A program made the translations under genes and the position numbers. Shown here piece after piece: positions 16,760-26,317 of a DNA stretch of 64,000 nt. The notes under the pieces were generated by a model. That model saw only the letters and a program-made list of their open reading frames with translations. It was not told where the DNA came from and did not search any database. The DNA comes from Enterobacteriaceae bacterium (lineage in GTDB: Bacteria > Pseudomonadota > Gammaproteobacteria > Enterobacterales > Enterobacteriaceae). The DNA is taken from NCBI GenBank assembly GCA_902363335.1, contig CABIZV010000004.1, positions 124,001 to 188,000 of the forward strand, in the 5' to 3' direction. Each line of letters opens with the position of its first letter. Within the stretch, counting starts at the first letter, position 1.

Positions 16760-17422
16760 ATGGATAAGAAACCACTCATTAAGCAGGGATATTCTCTGGC
16801 AGAGGAAATTGCCAATAGCATTAGTCACGGCGTCGGTATTGTTATGGGAGTCGTTGGGCTGGTGTTGCTGCTGGTACAGGCCCTTGAGGCTAACGCCAAC
16901 GCAACGGCCATCACCAGCTATAGCCTGTACGGTGGCAGCATGATCCTGCTGTTTTTGGCCTCGACGCTGTACCACGCCATTCCTTCCCAGCGTGCCAAAG
17001 TATGGCTCAAAAAATTCGACCACTGCGCGATTTACCTGCTGATTGCCGGCACCTACACGCCATTTTTGCTGGTCGGGCTGGATTCGCCGCTGGCGCGAGG
17101 GCTGATGATTGTCATCTGGAGCCTGGCGCTGCTGGGGATTTTGTTCAAGCTGACCATTGCACATCGTTTTAAAATTCTGTCGCTGGTGACCTATTTGACC
17201 ATGGGCTGGCTGTCGCTGATTGTGGTGTATCAGTTGGCGGTCAAGCTGTCGCCTGGTGGGGTAACGCTGCTGGCGCTGGGCGGGATTATTTATTCGTTGG
17301 GGGTTATTTTTTATGTCTGCAAGCGGATACCGTACAACCACGCTATCTGGCACGGCTTCGTATTAGGCGGTAGCGCCTGTCATTTCCTGGCGATTTATTT
17401 GTATGTGGGGCAGGTCGCGTAG
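16760..17422 (+). CDS. trhA: Hemolysin III-family membrane protein TrhA (YqfA)
   Basis: A 220-residue seven-helix membrane protein of the HlyIII/PAQR family, matching E. coli YqfA/TrhA (219), which has been linked to membrane-fluidity homeostasis. Family histidines are visible in STLYHAIPS, KKFDHCAIY and YNHAIWHGF. The open frame extends to 16646, but the start at 16760 gives the known N-terminus (MDKKPLIKQGYSLAEEIANS) and has a GGAG ribosome site. Confidence 0.94.
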   Translation: MDKKPLIKQGYSLAEEIANSISHGVGIVMGVVGLVLLLVQALEANANATAITSYSLYGGSMILLFLASTLYHAIPSQRAKVWLKKFDHCAIYLLIAGTYTPFLLVGLDSPLARGLMIVIWSLALLGILFKLTIAHRFKILSLVTYLTMGWLSLIVVYQLAVKLSPGGVTLLALGGIIYSLGVIFYVCKRIPYNHAIWHGFVLGGSACHFLAIYLYVGQVA

Positions 17423-17430
17423 TTTCTGTG

Positions 17431-17582
17431 CCATCCCGGCGGCGCTGCGCTTGGCCGGGCTACCAACTACCTGGCGGCGTAAATGCCTCATTCGTGCTAC
17501 GCTTGTAGGCCGGATAAGGCAACGCCGCCATCCGGCGATCGGCACCGAATAGCCTGATGGCGCTATGCTTATCAGGCCTACT
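17431..17582. repeat. REP/BIME-type palindromic repeats
   Basis: A first palindrome (ccatcccggcggcgctgcgc...ccgggctac, 17431-17463) and a REP pair (about 17504-17582: gtaggccggataaggc...ccatccggc, then gcctgatggcgc...atcaggcctac) fill the convergent gap between trhA and ygfZ. The same first palindrome recurs inverted near 26284-26317. Confidence 0.85.
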
Positions 17583-17601
17583 CCCACACAGCGCGGGGCA
17601 A

Positions 17602-18585
17602 TTACTCTTCGTCTAACGAATACGGCAGCGGTTGAATGCTCAATGTATTGGCATCATCGCGCACCCGGAACACGCTATCGGCTTCCATATCGTTATTCAT
17701 AACCACCTGCACCAATAGCTGACCATCATCGAGTTGAACCGCTGCCAGCACGGTACCTGTACGACGCCAGTTGTCCCCCATTTTCAGCTCGAGATCTTCC
17801 CCGGCTTCCGGTACGCGGGCGGCGTTGCCTGCTAACGTCCACAGCGCACGCTTGTTGGCACCACGGAATTTAGCGCGAGCCACCATCTCCTGACCGGTAT
17901 AGCAGCCTTTTTTAAAGCTGATACCGCCCAGCGCCTGTAGGTTTGTGGCCTGCGGAATAAACTGCGCGCTGTTGGCTTCATCAATCACCGGTAGACCGGC
18001 TTCGATGTCTAACGCCAGCCATTGCTGGCTGTTATTAAGCTGGGCTTCGCCACGCAGTGCTTCGGTGACCCGTTCGGCGGTGGCGGCATCGGTGACCAGC
18101 AGGAAACGCTCGTCTGGATGAGCGAACCACAGCAGCGACGTTTCGCCTTCCTGCACGCTCGGTTTATCGGCGTCAGGCAGTTCAGTAAAAAGATTGGCCA
18201 GCGCGGCGCGCGCCTGGAAACCGGCAACGCCCAGCAGGACGAGTGAGTCGTCTGCTGCGATGGTCACTTTCGAGAATACGGCGTATTTCTTCAATTGCGT
18301 TAGCTGCGCTTCACGCACGCTGCGGCGCTCAATAAAGGCAAAACCGTCCTGACGGCGGAACAGACGCAGGTTGCTCCACATTTTGCCCTTGGCATCGCAA
18401 TGCGCCACCAGCAGATGCTGATGTTCGTCCATCTGCGCGACGTCAGCAGTGACCTGGCCCTGCAGATACTTTTCGCTGTCGGCCCCGGTGAGGGTAGCCA
18501 GCGCCCAATCATCTAGCGTCATTAACGTCAGCGGTAAACGCGCACAGGCGCAAGGCTTTCGTGGAGGAAATGGAGTAAAAGGCAT
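17602..18585 (-). CDS. ygfZ: Folate-dependent Fe-S assembly/repair protein YgfZ
   Basis: A 327-residue protein matching E. coli YgfZ (326). It is related to the glycine-cleavage T protein and supports activity of several Fe-S enzymes, such as MiaB. The diagnostic KGCYTGQEMVARAKFRG motif with its essential cysteine is present at about residue 225. The open frame runs to 18648; I set the start at 18585 (MPFTPFPPRKPC) to match the known N-terminus. It is divergent from sdhE. Confidence 0.95.
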   Translation of the reverse strand: MPFTPFPPRKPCACARLPLTLMTLDDWALATLTGADSEKYLQGQVTADVAQMDEHQHLLVAHCDAKGKMWSNLRLFRRQDGFAFIERRSVREAQLTQLKKYAVFSKVTIAADDSLVLLGVAGFQARAALANLFTELPDADKPSVQEGETSLLWFAHPDERFLLVTDAATAERVTEALRGEAQLNNSQQWLALDIEAGLPVIDEANSAQFIPQATNLQALGGISFKKGCYTGQEMVARAKFRGANKRALWTLAGNAARVPEAGEDLELKMGDNWRRTGTVLAAVQLDDGQLLVQVVMNNDMEADSVFRVRDDANTLSIQPLPYSLDEE

Positions 18586-18831
18586 ATGGGTGTCCTGAAT
18601 TGAGTAACGAACGCGCTTTTGAATCATGGTAAAAGAGATACCCGTCATTGCAAGCGCTTTCGACGGTCGTTTTGTGCCGTTTACGCGTTCTGCGAGGCGT
18701 CACGAAACAAAATGAATCCCTTTCATTTATCATGGTTTTTTTTGGAATATGGCGCGTGTAACGTGAGATTCCAGTAAGGTAACTGCAAAAAACACGTTAA
18801 ACTAATAACAACGTAATGCTGGAAGGAAATT

Positions 18832-19098
18832 ATGGACATCAATAACAAAGCCCGTATCCATTGGGCATGCCGCCGAGGTATGCGTGAACTCGATATTTCA
18901 ATCATGCCGTTCTTCGAGCATGAGTACGACACGCTGAGCGATGAAGACAAAACGGTCTTTATCCGTCTGCTGGAATGTGATGACCCAGACCTGTTCAACT
19001 GGCTGATGAACCACGGTAAACCGGCTAATGCCGACTTCCAGCGTATGGTACAACTTATTCAAACACGGAATCGGGAACGTGGTCCTGTGGCAATCTGA
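18832..19098 (+). CDS. sdhE: FAD assembly factor SdhE (YgfY)
   Basis: An 88-residue protein almost identical to E. coli SdhE. It promotes covalent flavinylation of succinate dehydrogenase and fumarate reductase. The conserved RGMRELD motif is at residues 15-21. The gene has an AAGGAAA ribosome site, overlaps cptA by 20 bp and forms an operon with it. Confidence 0.96.
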   Translation: MDINNKARIHWACRRGMRELDISIMPFFEHEYDTLSDEDKTVFIRLLECDDPDLFNWLMNHGKPANADFQRMVQLIQTRNRERGPVAI

Positions 19099-19495
19099 TT
19101 TACGCGTCTCCTGGCGCTCACAGTGGCTCTCTTTACTGCTCCACGGTTTAGTGGCGGCCTTTGTGCTGCTGATGCCGTGGCCGTTAAGCTACACCCCGCT
19201 TTGGCTGTTGTTGCTGTCGCTGGTGGTGTTCGACTGCGTGCGCAGCCAACGGCGCATTCATTCGCATCAGGGGGAAATTAAGCTGCTGATGGATTCCCGC
19301 TTACGCTGGCACGATCAGGAGTGGGATATTCTGGGGGCGCCGTGGATGCTGAGCTCAGGGATGATGCTGCGAATCCGCCGTTGTGACGGTGGTCGACGCC
19401 ATCATCTGTGGTTAGCGGCAGACAGTATGAATGCTGAGGAGTGGCGCGACCTGCGGCGGATATTATTGCAGCAACCCGCGCCGGGGCAGCATTAA
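19079..19495 (+). CDS. cptA: YgfX/CptA inner-membrane protein
   Basis: A 138-residue protein matching E. coli YgfX (135). Two close hydrophobic segments (about 15-55, LSLLLHGLVAAFVLLMPW and TPLWLLLLSLVVF) anchor it in the inner membrane, and the rest is cytoplasmic. It has been described both as a toxin acting on MreB/FtsZ with SdhE as antitoxin and as a partner of flavinylation. I place the start at the GTG at 19079, inside sdhE, from the known N-terminus VVLWQSDLR. Confidence 0.92.
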   Translation: MVLWQSDLRVSWRSQWLSLLLHGLVAAFVLLMPWPLSYTPLWLLLLSLVVFDCVRSQRRIHSHQGEIKLLMDSRLRWHDQEWDILGAPWMLSSGMMLRIRRCDGGRRHHLWLAADSMNAEEWRDLRRILLQQPAPGQH

Positions 19496-20013
19496 GAGAA
19501 CTGCTCGGCCATTTCGCCAAGAATTTGTTCACACCAGCTCTGGATGCGCTCATCACTGAGATCGTACTGGTTGGTTTCATCCAGCGCGAGACCGACAAAC
19601 AGCTGTCCGTCAGCAATAACCGGTTTCGGGCTGGTGAACTCATAGCCTTCGGTTGGCCAATAGCCGACAAATTTCACGCCTTTCGTCGCGAGCTTGTCAT
19701 GGAGCATGCCCAGCGCGTCGAGGAACCATTCACCGTAGCCAAGCTGATCGCCCATTCCGTAGAGTGCAATAATTTTGCCTTCCAGATTCAGCGTATCCAG
19801 TTGTTCCCAGACCGCTTCCCAATCTTCCTGAATTTCACCAAAATCCCAGGTCGGGATCCCCAGAATGAGCACATCGTACTGCTCCATTAACGCCGGGGAA
19901 TCATCTTTTAAATTATGCAGTGTGACCAGTTCCGGCCCGATGATGTCACGGATTTTCTCTGCTGCCATCTCGGTGTAACAGGTGCTGGAACCATAAAAAA
20001 GGCCGATATTCAT
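19492..20013 (-). CDS. fldB: Flavodoxin 2
   Basis: A 173-residue FMN protein, the same length as E. coli FldB. The phosphate-binding loop is GLFYGSSTCYTE and the second flavin loop is LGIPTWDFGE. Acidic residues are frequent, as in other flavodoxins. The frame is open further upstream, but the start at 20013 (MNIGLFYG) gives the family N-terminus. It overlaps the cptA end by 4 bp (convergent) and is divergent from xerD. Confidence 0.95.
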   Translation of the reverse strand: MNIGLFYGSSTCYTEMAAEKIRDIIGPELVTLHNLKDDSPALMEQYDVLILGIPTWDFGEIQEDWEAVWEQLDTLNLEGKIIALYGMGDQLGYGEWFLDALGMLHDKLATKGVKFVGYWPTEGYEFTSPKPVIADGQLFVGLALDETNQYDLSDERIQSWCEQILGEMAEQFS

Positions 20014-20115
20014 GACGTACAGCTCTCGATTCTGATGATGATAATGTCGGTAGTGTACCAGAAAGGCACCTGAATCAGGCATAATGGCGCTGATTAAACA
20101 CGCACAGGAGCCGAT

Positions 20116-21012
20116 GTGGACAAGGATCTTGCACGAATCGAACAATTTCTCGATGCGCTGTGGCTGGAGCGAAATCTGGCGGAAAACACCCTTAGCGCGT
20201 ACCGTCGTGATCTCACGATGGTGGTTGAATGGCTGGCGCATCGCGGCCTGACGATTGAGAATGCTCAAAGTGACGATCTGCAAAACTTACTCGCTGAACG
20301 CCAGCAGGGCGGCTATAAAGCGACCAGCACGGCGAGGCTGCTCAGCGCTATGCGTCGTTTCTTTCAGCACCTGTACCGTGAAAAAATTCGCGCAGATGAT
20401 CCTAGCGCGCAGCTGGCATCGCCTAAACTACCTCAACGGTTGCCGAAAGACCTCAGTGAAGCGCAGGTCGAACGTTTACTAAAGGCGCCGGTTGTTGACC
20501 AACCGCTTGAGCTTCGTGATAAGGCGATGCTCGAAGTGCTGTATGCTACCGGGCTGCGCGTTTCAGAACTCGTCGGCCTGACGATGAGCGATATCAGCCT
20601 GCGCCAGGGCGTGGTGCGGGTTATCGGTAAAGGGAATAAAGAGCGGCTGGTTCCTCTGGGGGAGGAGGCCGTGTATTGGGTTGAAAACTGGCTGGAGCAC
20701 GGTCGCCCGTGGATGTTGAACGGCGTGGCCATCGACGTGCTGTTCCCAAGCCAGCGCGCCCAGCAAATGACGCGACAGACCTTCTGGCATCGGATTAAGC
20801 ATTACGCTCAACTGGCCGGGATTGATAGCGAAAAGCTATCACCGCACGTTTTACGTCACGCCTTCGCGACGCATTTGCTAAACCACGGTGCCGATCTGCG
20901 CGTAGTGCAAATGTTGTTAGGGCATAGCGATTTATCGACCACCCAAATTTATACGCATGTTGCCACCGAGCGGCTGCGACAACTTCATCAACAGCACCAT
21001 CCACGAGCATGA
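20116..21012 (+). CDS. xerD: Site-specific tyrosine recombinase XerD
   Basis: A 298-residue recombinase, the same length as E. coli XerD. With XerC it resolves chromosome dimers at dif under FtsK control. The catalytic pattern is intact: Arg in TGLRVSEL, Lys in GKGNKERLVPLG, HVLRH (His and Arg), LGHS (His) and the Tyr nucleophile in TTQIYTHV. It starts at a GTG behind an AGGAG site. The xerD-dsbC-recJ order is the conserved operon. Confidence 0.97.
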   Translation: MDKDLARIEQFLDALWLERNLAENTLSAYRRDLTMVVEWLAHRGLTIENAQSDDLQNLLAERQQGGYKATSTARLLSAMRRFFQHLYREKIRADDPSAQLASPKLPQRLPKDLSEAQVERLLKAPVVDQPLELRDKAMLEVLYATGLRVSELVGLTMSDISLRQGVVRVIGKGNKERLVPLGEEAVYWVENWLEHGRPWMLNGVAIDVLFPSQRAQQMTRQTFWHRIKHYAQLAGIDSEKLSPHVLRHAFATHLLNHGADLRVVQMLLGHSDLSTTQIYTHVATERLRQLHQQHHPRA

Positions 21013-21032
21013 TGCTGATTAAAGGATAATTT

Positions 21033-21746
21033 ATGAAAAAAGGTTTAATGATGTTCACCCTGCTGGCCGCCGCTTTTTCCGGCCTCGCCCATGCTGACGA
21101 TGCCGCAATTAAACAATCGCTGGCGAAACTTGGCGTGCAGAGTACCGACATCCAGCCTGCCCCCGTTGCGGGCATGAAAACGGTGCTGACTAACAGCGGC
21201 GTGCTGTACGTGACGGAAGATGGCAAACACATCATTCAGGGGCCGATGTATGATGTCAGCGGCGCGCAGCCGGTGAACGTCACTAACGCTTTGTTGATGA
21301 CGCACCTGAAAGCGCTGGATAAAGAGATGATTGTCTACAAAGCCGCGCAGGAAAAACACGTTATCACCGTCTTTACTGACATCACCTGTGGCTACTGCCA
21401 CAAGCTGCATGAAGAGATGAAAGACTATAACGCGCTGGGGATCACCGTGCGCTATCTGGCGTTCCCACGTCAGGGGATCCAAAGCCAGGCCGAGCAGGAT
21501 ATGAAATCCATCTGGTGCGCTAAAGATCGCAATAAAGCGTTCGATGATGCGATGGCGGGTAAAGGCGTACAGGCTGCAAGCTGTAATATCGATATTGCCA
21601 ACCACTACGCGCTGGGCGTGCAGTTCGGTATCAACGGCACCCCGGCTATCGTTCTCAACGATGGCTATGTGGTTCCAGGGTATCAGGGGCCGAAAGAGAT
21701 GAAAGCCTTCCTCGACGAACATCAAAAACAGACCGGCGGTAAATAA
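21033..21746 (+). CDS. dsbC: Thiol:disulfide isomerase DsbC
   Basis: A 237-residue periplasmic protein (E. coli: 236). A signal peptide with the cleavage region SGLAHA-DD ends near residue 21. The N-terminal dimerisation domain is followed by the thioredoxin fold with the CGYC active site (Cys119 and Cys122). It reshuffles wrong disulfides and is kept reduced by DsbD. It lies 20 bp after xerD. Confidence 0.96.
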   Translation: MKKGLMMFTLLAAAFSGLAHADDAAIKQSLAKLGVQSTDIQPAPVAGMKTVLTNSGVLYVTEDGKHIIQGPMYDVSGAQPVNVTNALLMTHLKALDKEMIVYKAAQEKHVITVFTDITCGYCHKLHEEMKDYNALGITVRYLAFPRQGIQSQAEQDMKSIWCAKDRNKAFDDAMAGKGVQAASCNIDIANHYALGVQFGINGTPAIVLNDGYVVPGYQGPKEMKAFLDEHQKQTGGK

Positions 21747-21751
21747 TTCGC

Positions 21752-23485
21752 GTGAAACATCAGACTCAACTTCGCCGCCGTGAGGTGGATGATTCAATTG
21801 CGCTCCCGGAAGAACTTTCCCCGCTGCTGCGTCGTCTGTACGCCAGCCGGGGCGTGAAGTCGGCAGGCGATCTGGAGCGTGGCCTGAAAGGGATGCTGCA
21901 CTGGCGCAGCCTGACGGGCGTCGAAAAAGCCGTTGAGATGCTGCACGACGCATTCGAGAAAAACCTGCGCATTATGGTGGTGGGCGATTTTGATGCCGAC
22001 GGCGCGACCAGTACTGCGTTAAGCGTCCTGTCGCTGCGCGCGATGGGCTGCCAAAGCGTGGAATACCTGGTGCCCAACCGCTTTGAAGACGGCTATGGCC
22101 TAAGCCCGGAAGTGGTCGATCAGGCTCATGCGCGCGGCGCGCAGATGATCATGACCGTGGATAACGGGATCTCATCCCATGAAGGGGTCGATCACGCGCA
22201 TGAACTGGGGATCCGCGTGCTGGTCACCGATCATCACCTGCCGGGAGAAAAGTTGCCCAACGCCGATGCGATGGTCAACCCGAACCTCGTCGACTGCCCG
22301 TTCCCGTCGAAATCGCTGGCGGGCGTGGGGGTGGCTTTCTACCTGATGCTGGTGCTGTGTAGCCACCTTAAAGAAAAAGGCTGGTTTGAGCGCCGCGGTA
22401 TTGCCGTGCCGAAGATCGTCGAGTTTCTCGATCTGGTGGCGCTGGGGACGGTAGCCGACGTGGTGCCGCTGGATGCCAACAACCGAATCCTGACCTGGCA
22501 AGGGCTTAGCCGCATTCGTGCCGGCGTTTGCCGTCCGGGCATTAAGGCGCTGCTTGAAATCGCTAACCGTGACGCATCGAAACTGGTCGCAAGCGATCTC
22601 GGCTTTGCGCTGGGCCCGCGCCTGAACGCCGCTGGTCGTCTCGATGATATGTCGGTCGGCGTGGCGCTGCTACTTTCCGATAACCTCGGTGAAGCCCGCA
22701 TGCTGGCAAGCGAGCTGGATGCCCTAAACCAGACGCGCAAAGAGATTGAGCAGGGGATGCAGGCAGAAGCGTTAACCCTGTGCGAACAGCTCGAGCGGGG
22801 CCGTGAAACGTTGCCCGGTGGGCTGGCGATGTATCACCCGGAGTGGCATCAGGGCGTGGTCGGAATTCTGGCTTCACGCATTAAAGAGCGTTTCCACCGC
22901 CCGGTCATTGCTTTTGCGCCTGCTGGAAACGGTCAGTTGAAAGGGTCGGGACGCTCTATTCAAGGGCTGCACATGCGCGATGCGCTGGAGCGTCTGGATA
23001 CGCTGCATCCTAACCTGATGCTGAAGTTTGGCGGCCATGCGATGGCGGCAGGACTCTCTTTGGAAGAAGCGCGGTTTGAGGAGTTTCAGCTGCGCTTTGG
23101 CGAGCTGGTGACGGAATGGTTAGATCCGGCGCTGCTGCAAGGGGAGATCCTCTCCGATGGCGAACTGACTCCGCAGGAGATGACGCTTGAGATGGCGCAG
23201 ATGCTGCGTGAAGCCGGGCCGTGGGGGCAAATGTTCCCGGAACCGTTATTTGATGGACGTTTCCGTCTGCTGCAACAACGGCTGGTGGGCGAGCGTCACC
23301 TGAAGGTGATGGTGGAACCGGTGGGCGGCGGGCCGCTGCTGGACGGCATCGCGTTTAACGTCGATACCGCCATCTGGCCGGATAACGGCGTGCGTGAAGT
23401 GACGCTGGCTTATCGGCTGGACATTAACGAATATCGTGGCAACCGCACCTTACAGCTTATCATCGACAATCTCTGGCCGAATTAG
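21752..23485 (+). CDS. recJ: Single-strand 5'-3' exonuclease RecJ
   Basis: A 577-residue DHH-family exonuclease (E. coli: 577) used in mismatch repair, base excision and RecF-pathway recombination. The metal-binding motifs are visible: VVGDFDADGATS (about 70-81), MTVDNGISS, VTDHHLPG (about 159-166), the RLNAAGRLDD segment, and FGGHAMAAGLS of the DHHA1 domain. It starts at a GTG 5 bp after the dsbC stop. Confidence 0.96.
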   Translation: MKHQTQLRRREVDDSIALPEELSPLLRRLYASRGVKSAGDLERGLKGMLHWRSLTGVEKAVEMLHDAFEKNLRIMVVGDFDADGATSTALSVLSLRAMGCQSVEYLVPNRFEDGYGLSPEVVDQAHARGAQMIMTVDNGISSHEGVDHAHELGIRVLVTDHHLPGEKLPNADAMVNPNLVDCPFPSKSLAGVGVAFYLMLVLCSHLKEKGWFERRGIAVPKIVEFLDLVALGTVADVVPLDANNRILTWQGLSRIRAGVCRPGIKALLEIANRDASKLVASDLGFALGPRLNAAGRLDDMSVGVALLLSDNLGEARMLASELDALNQTRKEIEQGMQAEALTLCEQLERGRETLPGGLAMYHPEWHQGVVGILASRIKERFHRPVIAFAPAGNGQLKGSGRSIQGLHMRDALERLDTLHPNLMLKFGGHAMAAGLSLEEARFEEFQLRFGELVTEWLDPALLQGEILSDGELTPQEMTLEMAQMLREAGPWGQMFPEPLFDGRFRLLQQRLVGERHLKVMVEPVGGGPLLDGIAFNVDTAIWPDNGVREVTLAYRLDINEYRGNRTLQLIIDNLWPN

Positions 23486-23504
23486 CACCGCTTTAACTGT
23501 AATT

Positions 23505-23535
23505 AAGAGCGGGAATCCGCTAAGATTCCGCTCTT
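23505..23535 (+). terminator. Hairpin between recJ and prfB
   Basis: A stem of about 12 bp (aagagcgggaatc / gattccgctctt) with a short loop lies 20 bp after recJ and 40 bp before prfB. The nearest T-run is about 10 bp further on, so it may be a weak terminator or a processing signal. Confidence 0.45.
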
Positions 23536-23574
23536 ATAACCGCATTTTTCTCGTCCATTAAAAGAAAATAGACC

Positions 23575-24673
23575 ATGTTTGAAATAAACCCGGTAAATAA
23601 TCGCATTCAGGACCTCACGGAGCGCTCCGACGTTCTTAGGGGGTACCTTTGACTATGATGCTAAGAAAGAGCGTCTGGAAGAAGTAAACGCCGAGCTGGA
23701 ACAGCCGGATGTCTGGAATGAACCCGAACGCGCGCAGGCGCTGGGCAAAGAACGTTCCTCCCTGGAAGCCATCGTCGACACGCTCGACCAGATGACGCAA
23801 GGTCTTGAGGATGTTTCTGGCCTGCTCGAACTGGCTGTAGAAGCCGACGACGAAGATACCTTCAACGAAGCCGTGGCTGAGCTGGACACGCTGGAAGATA
23901 AGCTGGCGCAGCTGGAATTCCGTCGGATGTTCTCCGGTGAATATGACAGCGCGGATTGTTACATTGATATCCAGGCCGGTTCTGGCGGTACTGAAGCGCA
24001 GGACTGGGCAAGCATGCTGGAACGCATGTATTTGCGTTGGGCAGAAGCGCGTGGTTTTAAAACCGAAATTATCGAAGAATCCGAAGGTGACGTGGCCGGG
24101 ATTAAATCCGTGACCATCAAAATCTCCGGCGATTATGCGTACGGCTGGCTGCGTACTGAAACCGGCGTTCACCGCCTGGTGCGTAAGAGCCCGTTTGACT
24201 CCGGCGGCCGTCGCCATACCTCGTTTAGCTCGGCGTTCGTTTACCCGGAAGTGGATGACGATATTGATATCGACATTAACCCGGCGGATCTGCGTATCGA
24301 CGTATACCGTGCTTCCGGCGCGGGTGGTCAGCACGTTAACCGTACGGAATCCGCGGTGCGTATCACGCACATCCCAACCGGGCTTGTGACGCAGTGCCAG
24401 AACGACCGTTCTCAGCATAAGAACAAAGACCAGGCCATGAAGCAGATGAAAGCGAAGCTTTATGAACTGGAAATGCAGAAGAAGAATGCAGAAAAACAGG
24501 CGATGGAAGATAACAAGTCTGACATCGGCTGGGGCAGCCAGATTCGTTCATATGTTCTGGACGATTCCCGCATTAAAGACCTGCGCACCGGGGTTGAAAC
24601 CCGTAACACGCAGGCGGTACTGGACGGAAGTCTGGATCAATTTATCGAAGCAAGTCTGAAAGCAGGGTTATGA
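23575..24673 (+). CDS. prfB: Peptide chain release factor 2 (with programmed +1 frameshift)
   Basis: RF2 of 365 residues, made by a +1 shift: 25 codons from the ATG at 23575, an in-frame TGA at 23650-23652, then the open frame from 23651 to 24673. RF2 ends translation at UGA and UAA. The SPF codon-recognition tripeptide (RKSPFDSGGR) and the GGQ catalytic loop (SGAGGQHVNR) are present. The residue four before GGQ, number 246 in E. coli, is alanine, the fully active form, not the threonine of K-12. The operon partner lysS follows after 9 bp. Confidence 0.97.
23635..23652 (+). promoter_or_regulatory. RF2 autoregulatory +1 frameshift site
   Basis: An internal Shine-Dalgarno-like AGGGGG at 23638-23643 precedes CTT TGA C (23647-23653). 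When RF2 is scarce the ribosome pauses at UGA and slips by +1 on CUU. The E. coli site differs only in TAT for TAC. Confidence 0.97.
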
Positions 24674-24682
24674 GGAACCAAC

Positions 24683-26200
24683 ATGTCTGAACAAAACGCA
24701 CAAGGCGCTGACGAGGTAGTCGATCTTAATAACGAAATGAAGGCACGCCGCGAGAAGCTGGCTGCACTGCGTGAGCAGGGCATCCCGTTCCCGAATGATT
24801 TCCGTCGCGACCGTACCTCAGACCAACTGCACGCTGAATTCGATAGCAAGGAAGGCGAAGAGCTGGAAGCGCTGAATATCGAAGTTTCCGTTGCTGGTCG
24901 TATGATGACTCGCCGTATTATGGGTAAAGCCTCTTTCGTGACTTTACAGGACGTTGGCGGCCGTATTCAGCTGTACGTTGCCCGTGACGATCTGCCGGAA
25001 GGCATCTATAACGAGCAGTTCAAAAAATGGGACCTCGGCGATATCCTGGGCGCGAAAGGTAAGCTGTTCAAAACCAAAACCGGTGAACTGTCTATCCATT
25101 GCACCGAGCTGCGTCTGCTGACCAAAGCTTTGCGTCCGCTGCCGGACAAATTCCACGGCCTGCAGGATCAGGAAGCGCGTTATCGTCAGCGTTACCTGGA
25201 TCTCATCTCTAACGATGAATCCCGCAAGACCTTTAAAGTGCGTTCACAGATTATGGCGGGCATCCGTCAGTTCATGGTTGGTCGCAACTTTATGGAAGTT
25301 GAAACCCCAATGATGCAGGTGATCCCAGGCGGTGCGGCAGCACGTCCATTCATCACCCATCACAACGCACTGGATCTGGACATGTACCTGCGTATCGCGC
25401 CGGAACTGTACCTGAAGCGTCTGGTCGTGGGTGGCTTCGAACGCGTATTCGAAATCAACCGTAACTTCCGTAACGAAGGTATCTCCGTTCGCCATAACCC
25501 AGAGTTCACCATGATGGAACTCTATATGGCGTACGCGGATTACAAAGATCTGATCGAACTGACCGAATCCCTGTTCCGCACCCTGGCGCAGGATATTCTG
25601 GGCAACACTCAGGTGCCTTATGGCGACCAGACTTTCGACTTCGGTAAGCCGTTCGAAAAACTGACCATGCGCGAAGCGATCAAGAAATACCGTCCAGAAA
25701 CGGATATGGCCGATCTGGATAACTTTGACAGCGCGAAGGCGATTGCTGAAAGCATTGGTATCCGCGTTGAGAAGAGCTGGGGTCTGGGCCGTATCGTTAC
25801 CGAAATCTTCGAAGAAGTGGCCGAAGCGCATCTGATTCAGCCTACCTTCATCACCGAATACCCGGCAGAGGTTTCTCCGCTGGCGCGTCGTAACGATGAG
25901 AACCCGGAAATCACTGACCGCTTTGAATTCTTCATCGGCGGCCGCGAAATCGGTAACGGTTTCAGCGAGCTCAACGATGCAGAAGACCAGGCGCAGCGTT
26001 TCCAGGATCAGGTTAACGCGAAAGAAGCCGGTGACGACGAAGCGATGTTCTACGACGAAGACTACGTGACCGCGCTGGAACACGGTCTGCCACCGACCGC
26101 AGGTTTGGGTATTGGTATCGACCGTATGGTGATGCTGTTCACCAACAGCCACACCATCCGTGACGTGATTCTGTTCCCGGCAATGCGCCCGGTGAAATGA
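24683..26200 (+). CDS. lysS: Lysyl-tRNA synthetase, class II
   Basis: A 505-residue class II LysRS, the length of the E. coli constitutive enzyme. An N-terminal OB-fold anticodon domain (about 65-145, VAGRMMTRRIMGKASFVTLQ) is followed by the catalytic domain. Motif 2 is FEINRNFRNEGISVRH and motif 3 is GLGIGIDRMVML. It lies 9 bp after prfB and a strong terminator follows. Confidence 0.97.
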   Translation: MSEQNAQGADEVVDLNNEMKARREKLAALREQGIPFPNDFRRDRTSDQLHAEFDSKEGEELEALNIEVSVAGRMMTRRIMGKASFVTLQDVGGRIQLYVARDDLPEGIYNEQFKKWDLGDILGAKGKLFKTKTGELSIHCTELRLLTKALRPLPDKFHGLQDQEARYRQRYLDLISNDESRKTFKVRSQIMAGIRQFMVGRNFMEVETPMMQVIPGGAAARPFITHHNALDLDMYLRIAPELYLKRLVVGGFERVFEINRNFRNEGISVRHNPEFTMMELYMAYADYKDLIELTESLFRTLAQDILGNTQVPYGDQTFDFGKPFEKLTMREAIKKYRPETDMADLDNFDSAKAIAESIGIRVEKSWGLGRIVTEIFEEVAEAHLIQPTFITEYPAEVSPLARRNDENPEITDRFEFFIGGREIGNGFSELNDAEDQAQRFQDQVNAKEAGDDEAMFYDEDYVTALEHGLPPTAGLGIGIDRMVMLFTNSHTIRDVILFPAMRPVK

Positions 26201-26217
26201 TCGCTACAGCGAAAAGT

Positions 26218-26243
26218 AAAAACCCGGCTTGCCGGGTTTTTTT
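26218..26243 (+). terminator. Rho-independent terminator of prfB-lysS
   Basis: An 8-bp stem (aacccggc / gccgggtt) with a 2-nt loop and a T-run, 18 bp after the lysS stop. Confidence 0.93.
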
Positions 26244-26244
26244 A

Positions 26245-26317
26245 TGCCTGATGGCGGCTACGCCTTATCAGGCCTACACGATGTAGCCCGGCCAAGCGCA
26301 GCGCCGCCGGGAATGCC
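26245..26317. repeat. REP-type repeats between lysS and idi
   Basis: A REP unit (gcctgatggcggctacg...atcaggcctac, 26245-26277) and a second palindrome (tagcccggccaagcgc...gccgggaatgcc, 26284-26317). The second is an inverted copy of the element at 17431-17463. The right edge touches the idi stop codon. Confidence 0.85.

Noticed and set aside
23575..23652. prfB as a pseudogene because of the early TGA
   Set aside because: The TGA is the conserved autoregulatory frameshift signal with its internal Shine-Dalgarno sequence.
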